Assembly (NCBI RefSeq): GCF_000189635.1
Contig: NW_002475923.1
Location: 248,001-312,000, forward strand
Length of the DNA: 64,000 nt
From: Tetrahymena thermophila SB210
Taxonomy: Eukaryota > Ciliophora > Oligohymenophorea > Hymenostomatida > Tetrahymenidae
Direction: 5' to 3'
This document shows positions 1 to 10,807 of the stretch, in pieces. Under the pieces are notes generated by a model, which saw nothing but the letters and a program-made list of their open reading frames with translations, was not told the origin of the DNA and made no database searches. Position numbers and translations under genes: made by a program. Positions within the stretch are counted from its first letter, which is position 1, and each line of letters opens with the position of its first letter.

Positions 1-909
1 CTTACATTACTAGTGACAAAATTTCAGCTATCAGATGGGGAGAAATGGGTAGTGCAATAGGTTTATTTGTGTTTGCATTTGAAGGAACCACTCTTTATTT
101 TGAAATTAGGTAAATTTATTTCACAAAAATTTTTTTAAATAATTTTTTAAAATAACAATTTTTTTCAAATTAATAGGAGTTCTATGCAAGAACCAACTGA
201 GTTCAAAAAGGTTCTTAATTATTCTCTTTATATTGGTATTGCTCTTTATGGGTGCATTGGTTTGAGTGGATATTTAGCTTTTGGATCAGGTGTTAGAGAC
301 ATCATACTTTTTAATTTCCCTATGACTAATCCCTTGTATGTTTTTATTTAAATCTTTTACTGTATAGCAATATTGTTATCCTATCCTCTTCAGATGTTCC
401 CTTTAGTCAATATCTTAGAATAAAAATTATTAGAAAGGATAGTCAATGAAAAGAATAAATAAAAAACAAATAGCTAGCCCTAAAAAAAGTCATAGCAAGG
501 TGTAGATTAAAGCCAACATCATAATTAAGGTAATCAGCAAGCAGACGATAGATAAGATAACTAGGAATCTGATGCATCAGAAGGAAATGCATTGAACTTA
601 TTAACATAATATGATGATGAAATAAAAAATTCATTTTACTAATAAAGCATGATATTAAGAGTAGCTTCTCTTTTATTCATATTCTTTTTTGCAATCGTCT
701 TTAAAAGACTAACTGTCTTTTTAAATTTAATTGGTTCTATTGGTGGTTGCTTTTTTGCATTTATTTTACCAGTCATTGTCTATGAGTATTCTATGCCAGA
801 AGCTTCACAAAAAAAAATATACTTTCACAGAGGCTTACTTGTACTAGGTGTTATTTTTTCCTTCTTTGGTACTCTTTCTAGTTTAAGAGATATCTATAGA
901 TCGTTATGA
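1..909 (+). CDS. Amino-acid transporter (AAAP/SLC36-SLC38-like), 5' end cut off by window
   Basis: Multi-pass membrane carrier, probably moving neutral amino acids across the plasma or vacuolar membrane. The reading frame enters at base 3, is interrupted by an intron at 110-176 (GTAAAT...AATAG) and ends at TGA 907-909. Typical family features are the segment GEMGSAIGLFVFAFEG, the next helix with YGCIGLSGYLAFGS, a helix around IFYCIAILLSYPLQMFPLV, then two closing helices (LLFIFFFAIVF and LIGSIGGCFFAFILPVIVYEY). A Gln/Asp-rich loop of about 60 residues lies at 440-640. It is full of TAA/TAG glutamines and is probably a cytosolic insert. The N-terminal helices lie outside the window. The family call comes from the order of helices and the GxxG-rich motifs; the substrate is inferred only. 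Confidence 0.82.
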
Positions 910-1711
910 TATCTTCATATCAAGAAGCTGTTTAAAAATAAATTCACCTGTATAATTTACTACTTATCTACTAAGTCTTTAATATCATTTATATTTATTT
1001 TAAAGTATAACTCAAATAAATTATTGCTTAATTAACTTAATATTTTATTTTTGTTTTTTATTACTACCAAATTTAAACTACCAACATATATAAATATAAT
1101 TTCATTTAAATATTTTCAAAAATTATATGTGAGCTACCTACCTACCTACCTTAATTAATGAAATAATGAAACTAAATAAAATTAAATAAATTTAATAAAT
1201 TTTATATTTAATATTATCAAAGAAAGTTATTTGTACTATTAAAATTAGTGTTAGTTTATGATAATCTAGAGTATATGTTTTGTATAGATATGCTCGCATC
1301 TAAAATTTATATTTCTTTTAGTATATAATTTTGAATTTAAAATTAACTCTTTTTTGCTTGTTTGCTTAGGTAAGTTTTTTTAAAAAATTTATTATAATAG
1401 CTTAAAATTTTAATTTAAATATATTTTCTTCTATATTTTTTGAAGTTGTTTAACTATAAAATACACTTTAAAGCAAAGGTCAGGAATATTAAATTTAAAT
1501 TACATTTCTCAAATTAACATCTAAATATTTTGGCATAAAAATTTCAATTTAGGAGTTTTACTTCCAAAATTTATCTAAAAAACTTGTATTTTAAAATTTA
1601 AGCTTCTGTTAAGAAAAGAAAAACAAAATTTACTTTTAATTAATATTAATTAATAAAAAAGCAAATTGTTTATTTGATTCTACTAGAAATAAATATAATA
1701 AGATAAGTAAT
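910..1711. other. Intergenic A+T-rich DNA
   Basis: No convincing reading frame on either strand. It holds a short (TACC)4 microsatellite at 1135-1150 and otherwise poly-A/T runs. It should contain the 3' end of the transporter transcript and the promoter of the channel gene, but no defined signal was recognised. Confidence 0.5.
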
Positions 1712-4700
1712 ATGAATAGCTCGATTTTATAAAATTTAAATTAAAATAATAATGAGTAAATTCACACAGATAATGAATATAGCTCATCTAGAATATCTTT
1801 TTAAGATTAAAAAAAAATTTTTGATTTTTATGATTCTAAATTTGGAAAAGAAGGTTTAGTGGGTGATCATGATGATGAAATTTTAGACAATTTGGCAGTT
1901 TAGGAATAATAGAATGTTAAAAATAATGGAGATCAAAATGATATACTTTAAATATAAAATTAAATGAGCATAATTTAGAAAGAAAACCATGAATAAAAAA
2001 TAGAAAATTGTAAAAATATTTACTTCAAGCCTTTCGCAACAAATTTTTCATATCAGTATTCAAATGAGTAAAATAAATTCAATCTTGATCATAAATTAAC
2101 ATTTTTTTTTCCAAAGCATAAATACAAATAATACTAAATCACAAAAGTCAGCTGAAAGTAAAATTAAAAATGATAAAAGACATTCATAAAGATTGAGTTT
2201 CCTAAATTAAAGTAAACACTCTGATTAAATAATTGAAGAGGAAAGTAATTAAAAAATAGAAATAGGCTCTAAATTAGTTAAATAAAACTTTAAAAAGCGC
2301 GAAATTAGTTAATCTGTACTTCAGATGCACTGCATGAATTTTATAAAGTTATTGAAAATTAGACATGTGAACCGAAAATTACCTGCATTTTTTCCGTTTC
2401 AATTTTATAAATTGATAAATGACATAAGCAGTTAGCAAGTTTATGCAAAAAAAAATAAGCTCTACCTTTAGGAAAAAGAAATTAAAGAAACAATGAAAAA
2501 CTTTAAGAAAGCGTTTCCAGTATTTCTACCTTTTAATAAGTTTTGTCTGATTTGGGATTCTATATTTATTTTAACATGCTCTTTATTTTTATATATTTAC
2601 TCAATACTTATATTTTTTGCTTAATAAGAACCTAATTCTGAAAATTATTTTTGGCTATTTCAAGTATCTACTATTTTATTTGGCATAGATATACTTGTAT
2701 CTTTCAACACAGCATATTTCTAAAAAGATTAAGTAATTACAAGTTAATCTAAGATTGCAGTTAAATACTTAAAAACATATTTTTTCTGGGATTTTCTTTC
2801 ATTTGGAATGCTAGCCTAAAAAGTTCTTCTTGATCAACAAATTTCATTCAATCCCAACAATGATGTCATTTAATATTTAAAAAATGTGCTTGTTTTCTTT
2901 AAAATATGCAGTCTGCCCAAAAAAAGACAAAATATTCAAAATTCAATAATCATAAGATCTTATTAAAAACATCTTTTAAAGTTATTTGATTAAATACTCT
3001 TTGTAGTAATTGCTGCTCATACAGGTAACCCATTTCTACGTTTTTAATAAAAACACTTTAAAATTTTTATTAAAAAAAATAAATATTTAACTTCAAAAAT
3101 AACAAATACCACGCTGAGATTTAATTAAATACTTTATTTTGTAAAATAAATTTAATTATCTATTTTTATAAGAAGAATTAAAAAAAACTCTACCAAGTTA
3201 ATTTTAAAGATTAAAATAAAGAATTAAAAATGTAAAGTAATTCTAGTTTATTTTTTCAAATTGAGTGAGGATTTACTTTCAACAAAATTAAAAATAAATG
3301 GATAGAATTATTTTCTTAAATAATAAATCATTAAATTTAGATAAATATTCTTCAAAATATTTAATTTTAATTAGTAAACATTCATTTTTCAATAAAGAAC
3401 TATTGATATTTAAAAGAATAGAAAAATTAATCAAAAATAAAAGAATAACTTCAACCTATTTATTATTGATAAACAACGATTCATTCATTTTAATTATTTT
3501 ACTTAAATAAAACTTAACTTTATCAAACAGCATCAATCATTTTCATTTAAAAATTTAATAAATATTTAATTATGAAATAATTTTTATTCAAGTCTATTTT
3601 TTTTAAAACAAAACATGAAAAATAGTTAGTATCTTATGGAATGGATTGTCAATAATAGAAACTAGCTTAGATATTAGCACAACTTGGCAATAAAAATTTT
3701 AAATTCAAGGAAGTCCTTGGTTTCAAATTTATATTTTTTCACTTTATTGGTCTGTTACAACAATGACTACAAGTAAATTCTTGAATGCACATTTTATTAA
3801 TTATTTAATAAATATTTTGAATAGTTGGATATGGAGACATTACTCCTGCTAATGCTGCTGAGTCTTTATTTGTTACAGTTATAATGATATTTATGAGTTG
3901 TGTTTTTGCTTATTCTATAAATAATATTGGTCTTATTCTGTAGGAGATTGAAAAAGATTCTAAAGAGCTGAATGATAAACTTTCAATAATTCATAAGTAA
4001 TTAAACATTTTTGGATTTCTAGTGGGAAAAATTTTTTAATTTATTTAGATTCATGGAGATGAAAGGAGTCAATTTAGAACTGCAAAGAAGAGTTAAACAT
4101 TACTTGCATTTCTTATCATAAGAATCTAAAGATAGAAATAAACAAGAAGAAGATATCATTTTACAAATGCTTTCAAACAAACTTAGGGATGAAGTACTAA
4201 AAGAAATAAATTTTAAAGTGATTTAACAAATAGGTTGTTTGTCTAATTGCTTTTCACAGAAGGTTATTTAAGAGTTAATTTTTATCATAGAAGAGATTTT
4301 AGTATAGCCAAATCAGATTATTTTCAAAGAAGGTGAAATAGATGAAGATCAGTGCATGTATTTTATTTGGAATGGAAAAGTAGATATTTTTTATTCAGAT
4401 ATCAGTAAGCAAAAGTTGAATAACTCAAAAACCTTAACAACTTTAGAGGCAAATTAAACTTTCGGAGAGATTTCTTTCTTTTCTGGATTTGCAAGAAGTG
4501 CTTCAGCAAGAAGCGTAAATCTAGCAACTCTTTATAAAATATCAAGAGTTAAATTTTAAAAAATCCTTTCTCATCATTTAGGAGACTTTGAGAAGTTTAA
4601 GATGATTGAGGAATAGATAAAAAGTTAAGATAATTTATCAGCAATTTAATTAGAATGCTACAATTGTAAATAGATTGGTCATCTTTCAGTTAAGTGTCCT

Positions 4701-4901
4701 CTTATAAATCCATATTTTGATAGGCAATTAATAATTCTCAAAAATAATTATAGCATCTTTCAACAACGATAAAAGATTCAATAAATTAATAGTTCTGATC
4801 TCTCAGTTAATGTATTGAGATAGCGATAAAAAATTCATTCGATGTAAATTTTTTCTTATTTTTGTTATTTTATGAAATTTATTAAGTAACAAAAAATTTG
4901 A
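1712..4901 (+). CDS. Cyclic-nucleotide-gated / EAG-type K+ channel with C-terminal zinc knuckle
   Basis: Voltage- or nucleotide-gated potassium channel of the ciliary or plasma membrane. Exons: 1712-2067, 2117-3024, 3626-3772, 3825-3996, 4049-4901, giving 811 residues; all phases agree. The N-terminal ~170 residues are Gln/Asn-rich and cytosolic. Transmembrane segments follow from about residue 225. The pore helix ends in SVTTMTTIGYGD (selectivity filter near residue 470, split by an intron after the second Thr pair), followed by S6. A C-linker with NLELQRRVKHYL leads to a cyclic-nucleotide-binding domain with the phosphate-binding cassette FGEISFFSGFARSASARS. A CCHC zinc knuckle, CYNCKQIGHLSVKC, lies near residues 731-744. 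The 601-nt intron 3025-3625 is much longer than the others (49-52 nt). The first in-frame Met was chosen as start. Confidence 0.88.
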
Positions 4902-5131
4902 ATGAGTGGGTTGGGTTGGCTATTAATTTTTAGCCAATAGTAAATCTCAATAAAAATTAATTATTTAAAAAATTAAAAGCTTATTTTAATTTAGTTTTTT
5001 TATTACTCTCATATTTATATTAAATTGATTTTAATTTAACAATAAAATTTAGTTAATTAGTAGAAATAAACATTTAGATTTCTAAGAAATTAAAATAACA
5101 GGCTGTTTATTTAGGTTCGAAGGTTTTTAAA

Positions 5132-6154
5132 ATGTTTGAAAAAAATTCAATTGAGAGCCAAAGTGATTAAGAAGGAGAACAGACAATTACTAAGAAAAAA
5201 AATTTAGATGATCTTTCATCAGACTCTTCTTAGAGCTCAAGTAATTCAAGAGAAAGCCAATCTTAAACATCCATAAATAATATTAAAACATCACAAAAGA
5301 AGCAAAAGTAAACACAAAATAAGAAAAATAAATCTATACCTGATAAAAAACCGTCTATTGAAAACCATAATTCTAAATTAATAGATCATGATTAATGTAA
5401 AGTAGCTGCTCCTATTGAATAAAATTAGAAAAGTTCTGTCAATTTAAACGAAATATAAATAGAAAAATAACTAAGCAATATTTAAAATAATGAAAAAAAT
5501 AATTAAAGACAATCTTAATAACTCTCAATAGAAAATAAAAGTTAAGATAAGATTACGAGTAATTCGATAAATTAAAGTACTGAATTAGTGGTAAATCATA
5601 GAGAGGGTATTTCTGATAGAAAGATTTCTCAGCAAGCTTCAATACAGTAGAGTTCTATGCAATTGAATTTATTGTGCTCTTCGTTAGTAAATATTGTGAA
5701 GCAACAAGAAATTCAAATCTAAAACTTAAATTAGCAAAGATAAAACTAAAAAAAGAGCATGAACAGCTCAAAAGTTTTAGACTAATTCTGTGATCCAAAT
5801 GTATAAGCTTAGGCTGCTATTTAAAAAAACATATTAAATGAATTTGATAAAGCTAAAAATTTCTTACATTTCTTCCCTCATAATAATTTAAGAACAGTCC
5901 TCAAACAAGTTAAAATAGCTCAATAAAAAAAAAATAATATAAATATCAAAAATAAAAATGCTTAACAGCCAAGGAGGCGCTAAAATGTAAATTTAGCGTA
6001 ATCGATTTTTGATAAAAAAACTAAAATCGTAATAGAAAACCAAGATTTAATTGAGTATTTGAACAGATCAAAACCTACTTTCTGTTCGTATGGTTTTTAT
6101 ATAAAAAATGTTGCCTTACATCCTTTGAGAGCATCTTAATCAACCTTATCATGA
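5132..6154 (+). CDS. Hypothetical low-complexity Ser/Gln/Asn/Lys-rich protein
   Basis: Single-exon frame of 340 residues from ATG 5132 to TGA 6152-6154, with dozens of in-frame TAA/TAG glutamines. The first ~210 residues are disordered in character: Ser, Gln, Asn and Lys dominate, with acidic patches such as DDLSSDSSQSSS near the start. The C-terminal third is more ordered, with a short hydrophobic/aromatic stretch (NEFDKAKNFLHFFPHNN) and a final segment FCSYGFYIKNVALHPLRAS. No family recognised. It follows the channel gene on the same strand, but with about 230 bp between them it is an independent gene. The start is the first ATG of the frame after an A-rich leader. That the frame is real rests on its length, uninterrupted coding and composition, which differ from flanking DNA. 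Confidence 0.72.
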
Positions 6155-8167
6155 ATTAAGCATTATAAAAATTTATTAATACATTTTAACTAGATATCTA
6201 AAAATAAATATTTGAAATATTTCTAATTAAACTTTTCATAGATAAGTTTAATCAAAAATTAATTTATTTGCCAATATTTTTGATAAATTTTACATTTATA
6301 GAAATATTTAATGTAAATTTCTTCATAATAAAATTTCTATTAAGCATAAAACATTATTTTCCTCTAAAAATATGATTAATATTTTCATAAAAATGATAAA
6401 TAAATATTTAAAACATATAAATTCTTTAAGATAAATTTATTTGAGAAATACTAATTAAAATGACTAAATACTTAAATTAAATTAACCTATTTTAATTTCA
6501 TTATGTCAAAAAGTTTAGTTACGTTATGATATTTATAAGAGAAATTTATTTTTAATTTTGGAAAAGATTATAACTTATTTGAGAAAAACTATTTAAATAA
6601 TATTGAATAAAAAAATAAATAATATTTTCTTAAAATCGATAAAAAAATATTTTTAAAATATAAATACTTTTAGATAAATTTATTTTGAGAAATACTAATT
6701 AAAATGACAAAATATTTAAATTAAATTCACCTATTTTAATTTAATTATGTGTCAAAATTTTTTTATTCTTGAGTTTAGTTACATTATAATATTTATAAAA
6801 GAAATTTATTTTTAATTTTGGAAAGATTTTTATTTACTTGAGAAAAACTATTTGATTCTAAATTATATTGATTAAGTAGCAATCAAATACATTTTTTGAT
6901 AAAAGGTTTGTTAAATTAAAAGATTAAATAAATATTTTTAATACTGAGATTCTTCAAGCTTTTACTTGAATAATTATTATGAATTTTATTCGTAGAAGAT
7001 TTCTATTACTTACCTAATTTATGAATTTTTGTTGTTTAGAAATTAAAAATCTTATTTAGGAATAAAGAGGTACTTACTTAAAACTGGCTATAAGTAAATA
7101 AAAGCTTTCATTATTAGTTAGATGCAATGTTTTTGAAAATTAATTGAAGAATGTTTACTAAACCATAGATACCATAAGCATGTTCGAATAGATTTAATTT
7201 CATGAAGAAAATATAGAACTTCTTTCTTACAAATTTAAATTGAATTTGACTTCTAAAAGCAAAAGATATAAAATTATATCTGAGTTTAATTTTTTTTAAA
7301 ATATAAAAAGTCCAAATTTAATTTTTAATTATAGCCAGCCTAATAAATAACTCTAATCAAAAAAATTAATAGAATTTTCATCAAAACAACTTTAAGAAAT
7401 TTAGTTTAGCTTATTACATCTCTAGCTAATCAAATAGTATTTTTAGTTGAAATCCATTTATAGTTTGCTTGATTTTATATTAAAATGTGAACATTTTAAG
7501 TAAAAATTTATATTATTTCACTCAAAAATGTAACAGGTAAAATAAAACCAAAAAATATGATAGAATAGAATAGGTAATATTACCAGATTATCGTCTAGTT
7601 TTTCTTATAAATTTATATAAAAAATAAATTAGAAATTGTGGTAATTAGGAAAGCAGAAATCCAAGACCTAAATAACATTTTTCTATTTGGAATTGTTTAG
7701 GTTTCTAGAAAGTACATTTGCATGTGTGGATAGATGTATAAACTCTATTTATCTGATCAAATTAATACTAAATACTTAAATCTTATTAGATTAAATAATT
7801 ATGAGATACGCTAATTAAAATTAGTAAAAAATACATTGCTTATTTATGGATAGTCAAAGTATATGCGAATAAATTAAATTTATCTAAAAAATGAGTCACG
7901 CATGATTAATTAATTGTCTTCCCTAAAATAGTAATATCGAACTGTTTGCTGCATTTTGTAAAGAATTACTATCTTTATGAGTATTATTAATAAAAATTTG
8001 TGGGTTTAAACAGAATCATAAAAATTTGGCATCTAAAAAAATTTGATAAAAAATTTTAATCAAAACATAAAACAAATAATAATATATATAAAAAGAATAA
8101 TTAATAAATAAATAGGAAATTATTTCACATAAATAACTTAAAATAAATAGGATTTTACTGAAATTAA
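6155..8167. other. Intergenic region with a duplicated segment
   Basis: Two kilobases without a supported gene. It contains the tandem duplication listed separately at 6410-6853. The last ~150 bp before the kinase ATG are A-rich, as expected for a leader. Nothing else was recognised. Confidence 0.5.
6410..6853. repeat. Tandem duplication of about 190 bp in intergenic DNA
   Basis: Copy 1 (about 6410-6594) and copy 2 (about 6652-6853) share long matching blocks, for example TTTGAGAAATACTAATTAAA, the segment ending TTTTAATTTTGGAAA, and GAGAAAAACTATTT near each end. Small indels separate them. A short A+T-rich spacer lies between the copies. No reading frame is shared. Probably a simple local duplication of non-coding DNA. 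Confidence 0.7.
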
Positions 8168-9719
8168 ATGATGAATCATTAGTAATAGTATGAATAATAT
8201 CACTACGATGAAAGAGATATGTATTTGGAAGACAACACCCCTGAAATTGTTAAATAAATGATTCAAAATCCTCCTAAATACAACTAAAAAATCTCAATTG
8301 AAGACTTCAATTTAGTTAAGGTTATAGGCAAAGGATCTTATGCTAAAGTTGTCCTTGTGAAGAAGAAAGAAGACGGAAAGGTTTATGCTATTAAGATATT
8401 AAAGAAATCTTACATCGAGTAAAAGAAGCAAGTAGAACATATTAAAACAGAAAGAAATATTTTGGTCGATGCAGACCATCCATTCATTATTAAGTTGCAT
8501 TACTCATTCTAGAATGAAAGAAAACTCTTTTTTGTTCTTGACTATTGTTAAGGTGGTGAACTCTTCAACTTACTTTGCAGAAAAAGAAGATTTAGTGAAC
8601 AAGACACAAAATTCTACTGTACTCAAATTGTCCTTGCTCTAGAGTACTTGCACTAAAAGGATATTATTTATAGAGAGTAATTTATTTATTTATTTATTAA
8701 TTAATCTTTCTTTTAATATTGCACTAAAACAATGAATTAAATGCTCAAATATTGAAAAATCTAACATGAATAAATATCATTTGAGCTATTATAAAACATC
8801 CAAAGAATGTGAAATCAATAGATTTTTTGTTTCACTCATCATTTCATTACTTATTTTGAGTAGTTCGAGATTTCTTGAGATTATTTTATACATACAAAAA
8901 AAAATGCAGTATAAATTTGATAAAGTAAATTTAACATCTGCAAATTATTATTTTTATTCAACCAGTACTTACATTAAAATTTATTTATTTTCATTTATAA
9001 ATTTACTTATTTATTTTTATTAAAAAAGTTTAAAGCCAGAAAATGTTCTCATTGATAGACAAGGATACCTGAAAATTACAGATTTTGGTTTGTCTAAGAG
9101 AAATATTAAGGATTAAAAAAACCAGTCAATATGTGGCACTCCCGAATATTTAGCTCCTGAAGTATTAGCAAAGGTTGGACACGGAAAGCCTGTAGATTGG
9201 TGGACTTTAGGATGTTTAATGTATGAATTCTTAACAGGATTCCCTCCATTCTACACTGAGGACAGAAAGAGTTTATTCGAGCTAATTAAGAATAATCCAT
9301 ACCCTGAATTACCAAAAGAAATTGTTATTTCTTAATAATGCAAAGATATTATTACCAAATTACTTGAAAAAGATCCTAATTAGCGTTTAGGCCACTTAGG
9401 AGCTTAAGAAGTTAAGCAACATCCTTTCTTTATGGATGTAAATTGGTAAGCAATTATCAGAAAGGAAGTTAAAGCTCCTTTCATTCCTAAAGTTAAAAAT
9501 GAAGAAGATACTTCAAATATAGACCCTGAGTTTACACAAATGGATATATCATCATTACAAAACGGAGGAACATTAACAGAACCTTCTAACATCAACTATC
9601 ATGGTATTTATTTATTTATTTGCTTATAAGCGCAATATTATTTATTTAACTTTTATATGCTTTCATTTTTAATATTATTTTGATTTAAAAAAGGTTTCTC
9701 TTACTAAAAACCCTTGTGA
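8168..9719 (+). CDS. AGC-family serine/threonine protein kinase
   Basis: Exons 8168-8676, 9029-9603, 9694-9719; 369 residues. All key kinase residues are visible: Gly-loop GKGSYAKV at 54-61, catalytic Lys in YAIKILKK (Lys76), YRDLKPEN catalytic loop (the Asp codon is split by intron 1), DFGLSKR Mg-binding loop and the AGC signature [12 protein letters not shown]. The Ser two residues before that Cys occupies the PDK1 site. A C-terminal AGC extension ends with the hydrophobic motif YHGFSYQ; its last residues are encoded in a tiny 26-nt exon, and without that splice the hydrophobic motif is lost. Closest in layout to SGK/AKT/S6K-type kinases. No PH or other accessory domain precedes the catalytic core, only about 45 Gln-rich residues. 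Confidence 0.95.
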
Positions 9720-10807
9720 AATAAATAAATAAAAGCACTTTAAAATTTTAAGTAAATATCAAGATGTAAAAATCTAAATGAAAGCTCTAGAAATAAATAA
9801 ACTATTAACCAAAAAGAACATCAACTAATTATCCCATAATGAAATGTAACAAATAAATAAATTTTTAACCACTAATCTCCTAATTGGTTAGTATACATAA
9901 ACAAATAAACAACCACAAAGTCTCATTTAAAATAAAATAAAATTAAAAAAACTTTTCATTTTATATTAATTCATCGGTATTTACATGTAGTAAATAAATA
10001 AATAATTTTTACATCTTCTATCTTTGTATGCATCATTAAAATATATCTATCAAAATGTAATTACCCTTTTAACTGTAAAAAAATTAATTAATATTTTTAT
10101 GTTAAAAATAAAAATTTTTAAATTTTGCTTTAGTATTTTTCTAAGCAATTTTATGCTCTAAATTACATTTTAAATTGTCAAATACATACATACATAAGAT
10201 TTTATTATTTAAGTTTAAAAAAGTTTTTTTTTTGAGTCAAAATACTACTTTTTTATAAATCACATAATTATTATAATTATTTGTTGTATATTAATGTGAA
10301 ATTTTCAATTTAGAAAAATTACTTTTAAATCATACTTTTTTGTGCATAAAATAAAAGATGATTTAATTAAAAGAAAATATATGGAACTTTGATGATTAAA
10401 TAGCTGCTTATTATTTCATTATTTCTTTATTTTATTTTAATAAATTTTTATTTTTTAGAAATATAAATTAATAGATTAATTTATGCAATTTTTATTTGAA
10501 TTGAAATTAAAATCATATAAAATAATTTATTTTAAATTAAAATATTTGAAAGTGAAGTTGAATGTGTTATAAATTTATTAATAGAAACAATATAAAAATT
10601 AATAAAAGTTAAATAATTAAGATGATAAATAAAGAGTTTTTTTATATATAATTTTATATTTTTTAGAGATTTTATTATTTAATCTTTTTTATTTAATTTT
10701 AATTAAAATTTATTAAACAGAATGCTTTGATAATAAAATTATTATTTAATTTTTCTTAGATTTATGAAAAACAATTGTGTAAAATTGACTTCAAAGTAAT
10801 AAATTCC
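9720..10807. other. Convergent intergenic region between kinase and myosin 3' ends
   Basis: A+T-rich DNA holding the 3' flanks of two genes that converge here (kinase on +, myosin on -). Short runs of AAATAAATAAATA occur just after the kinase stop (9720-9735, 9852-9865, 9988-10003). No gene was seen. Confidence 0.5.

Noticed and set aside
649..909. Separate 86-residue membrane protein
   Set aside because: It is the C-terminal part of the transporter; the upstream in-frame TAA codons encode Gln.
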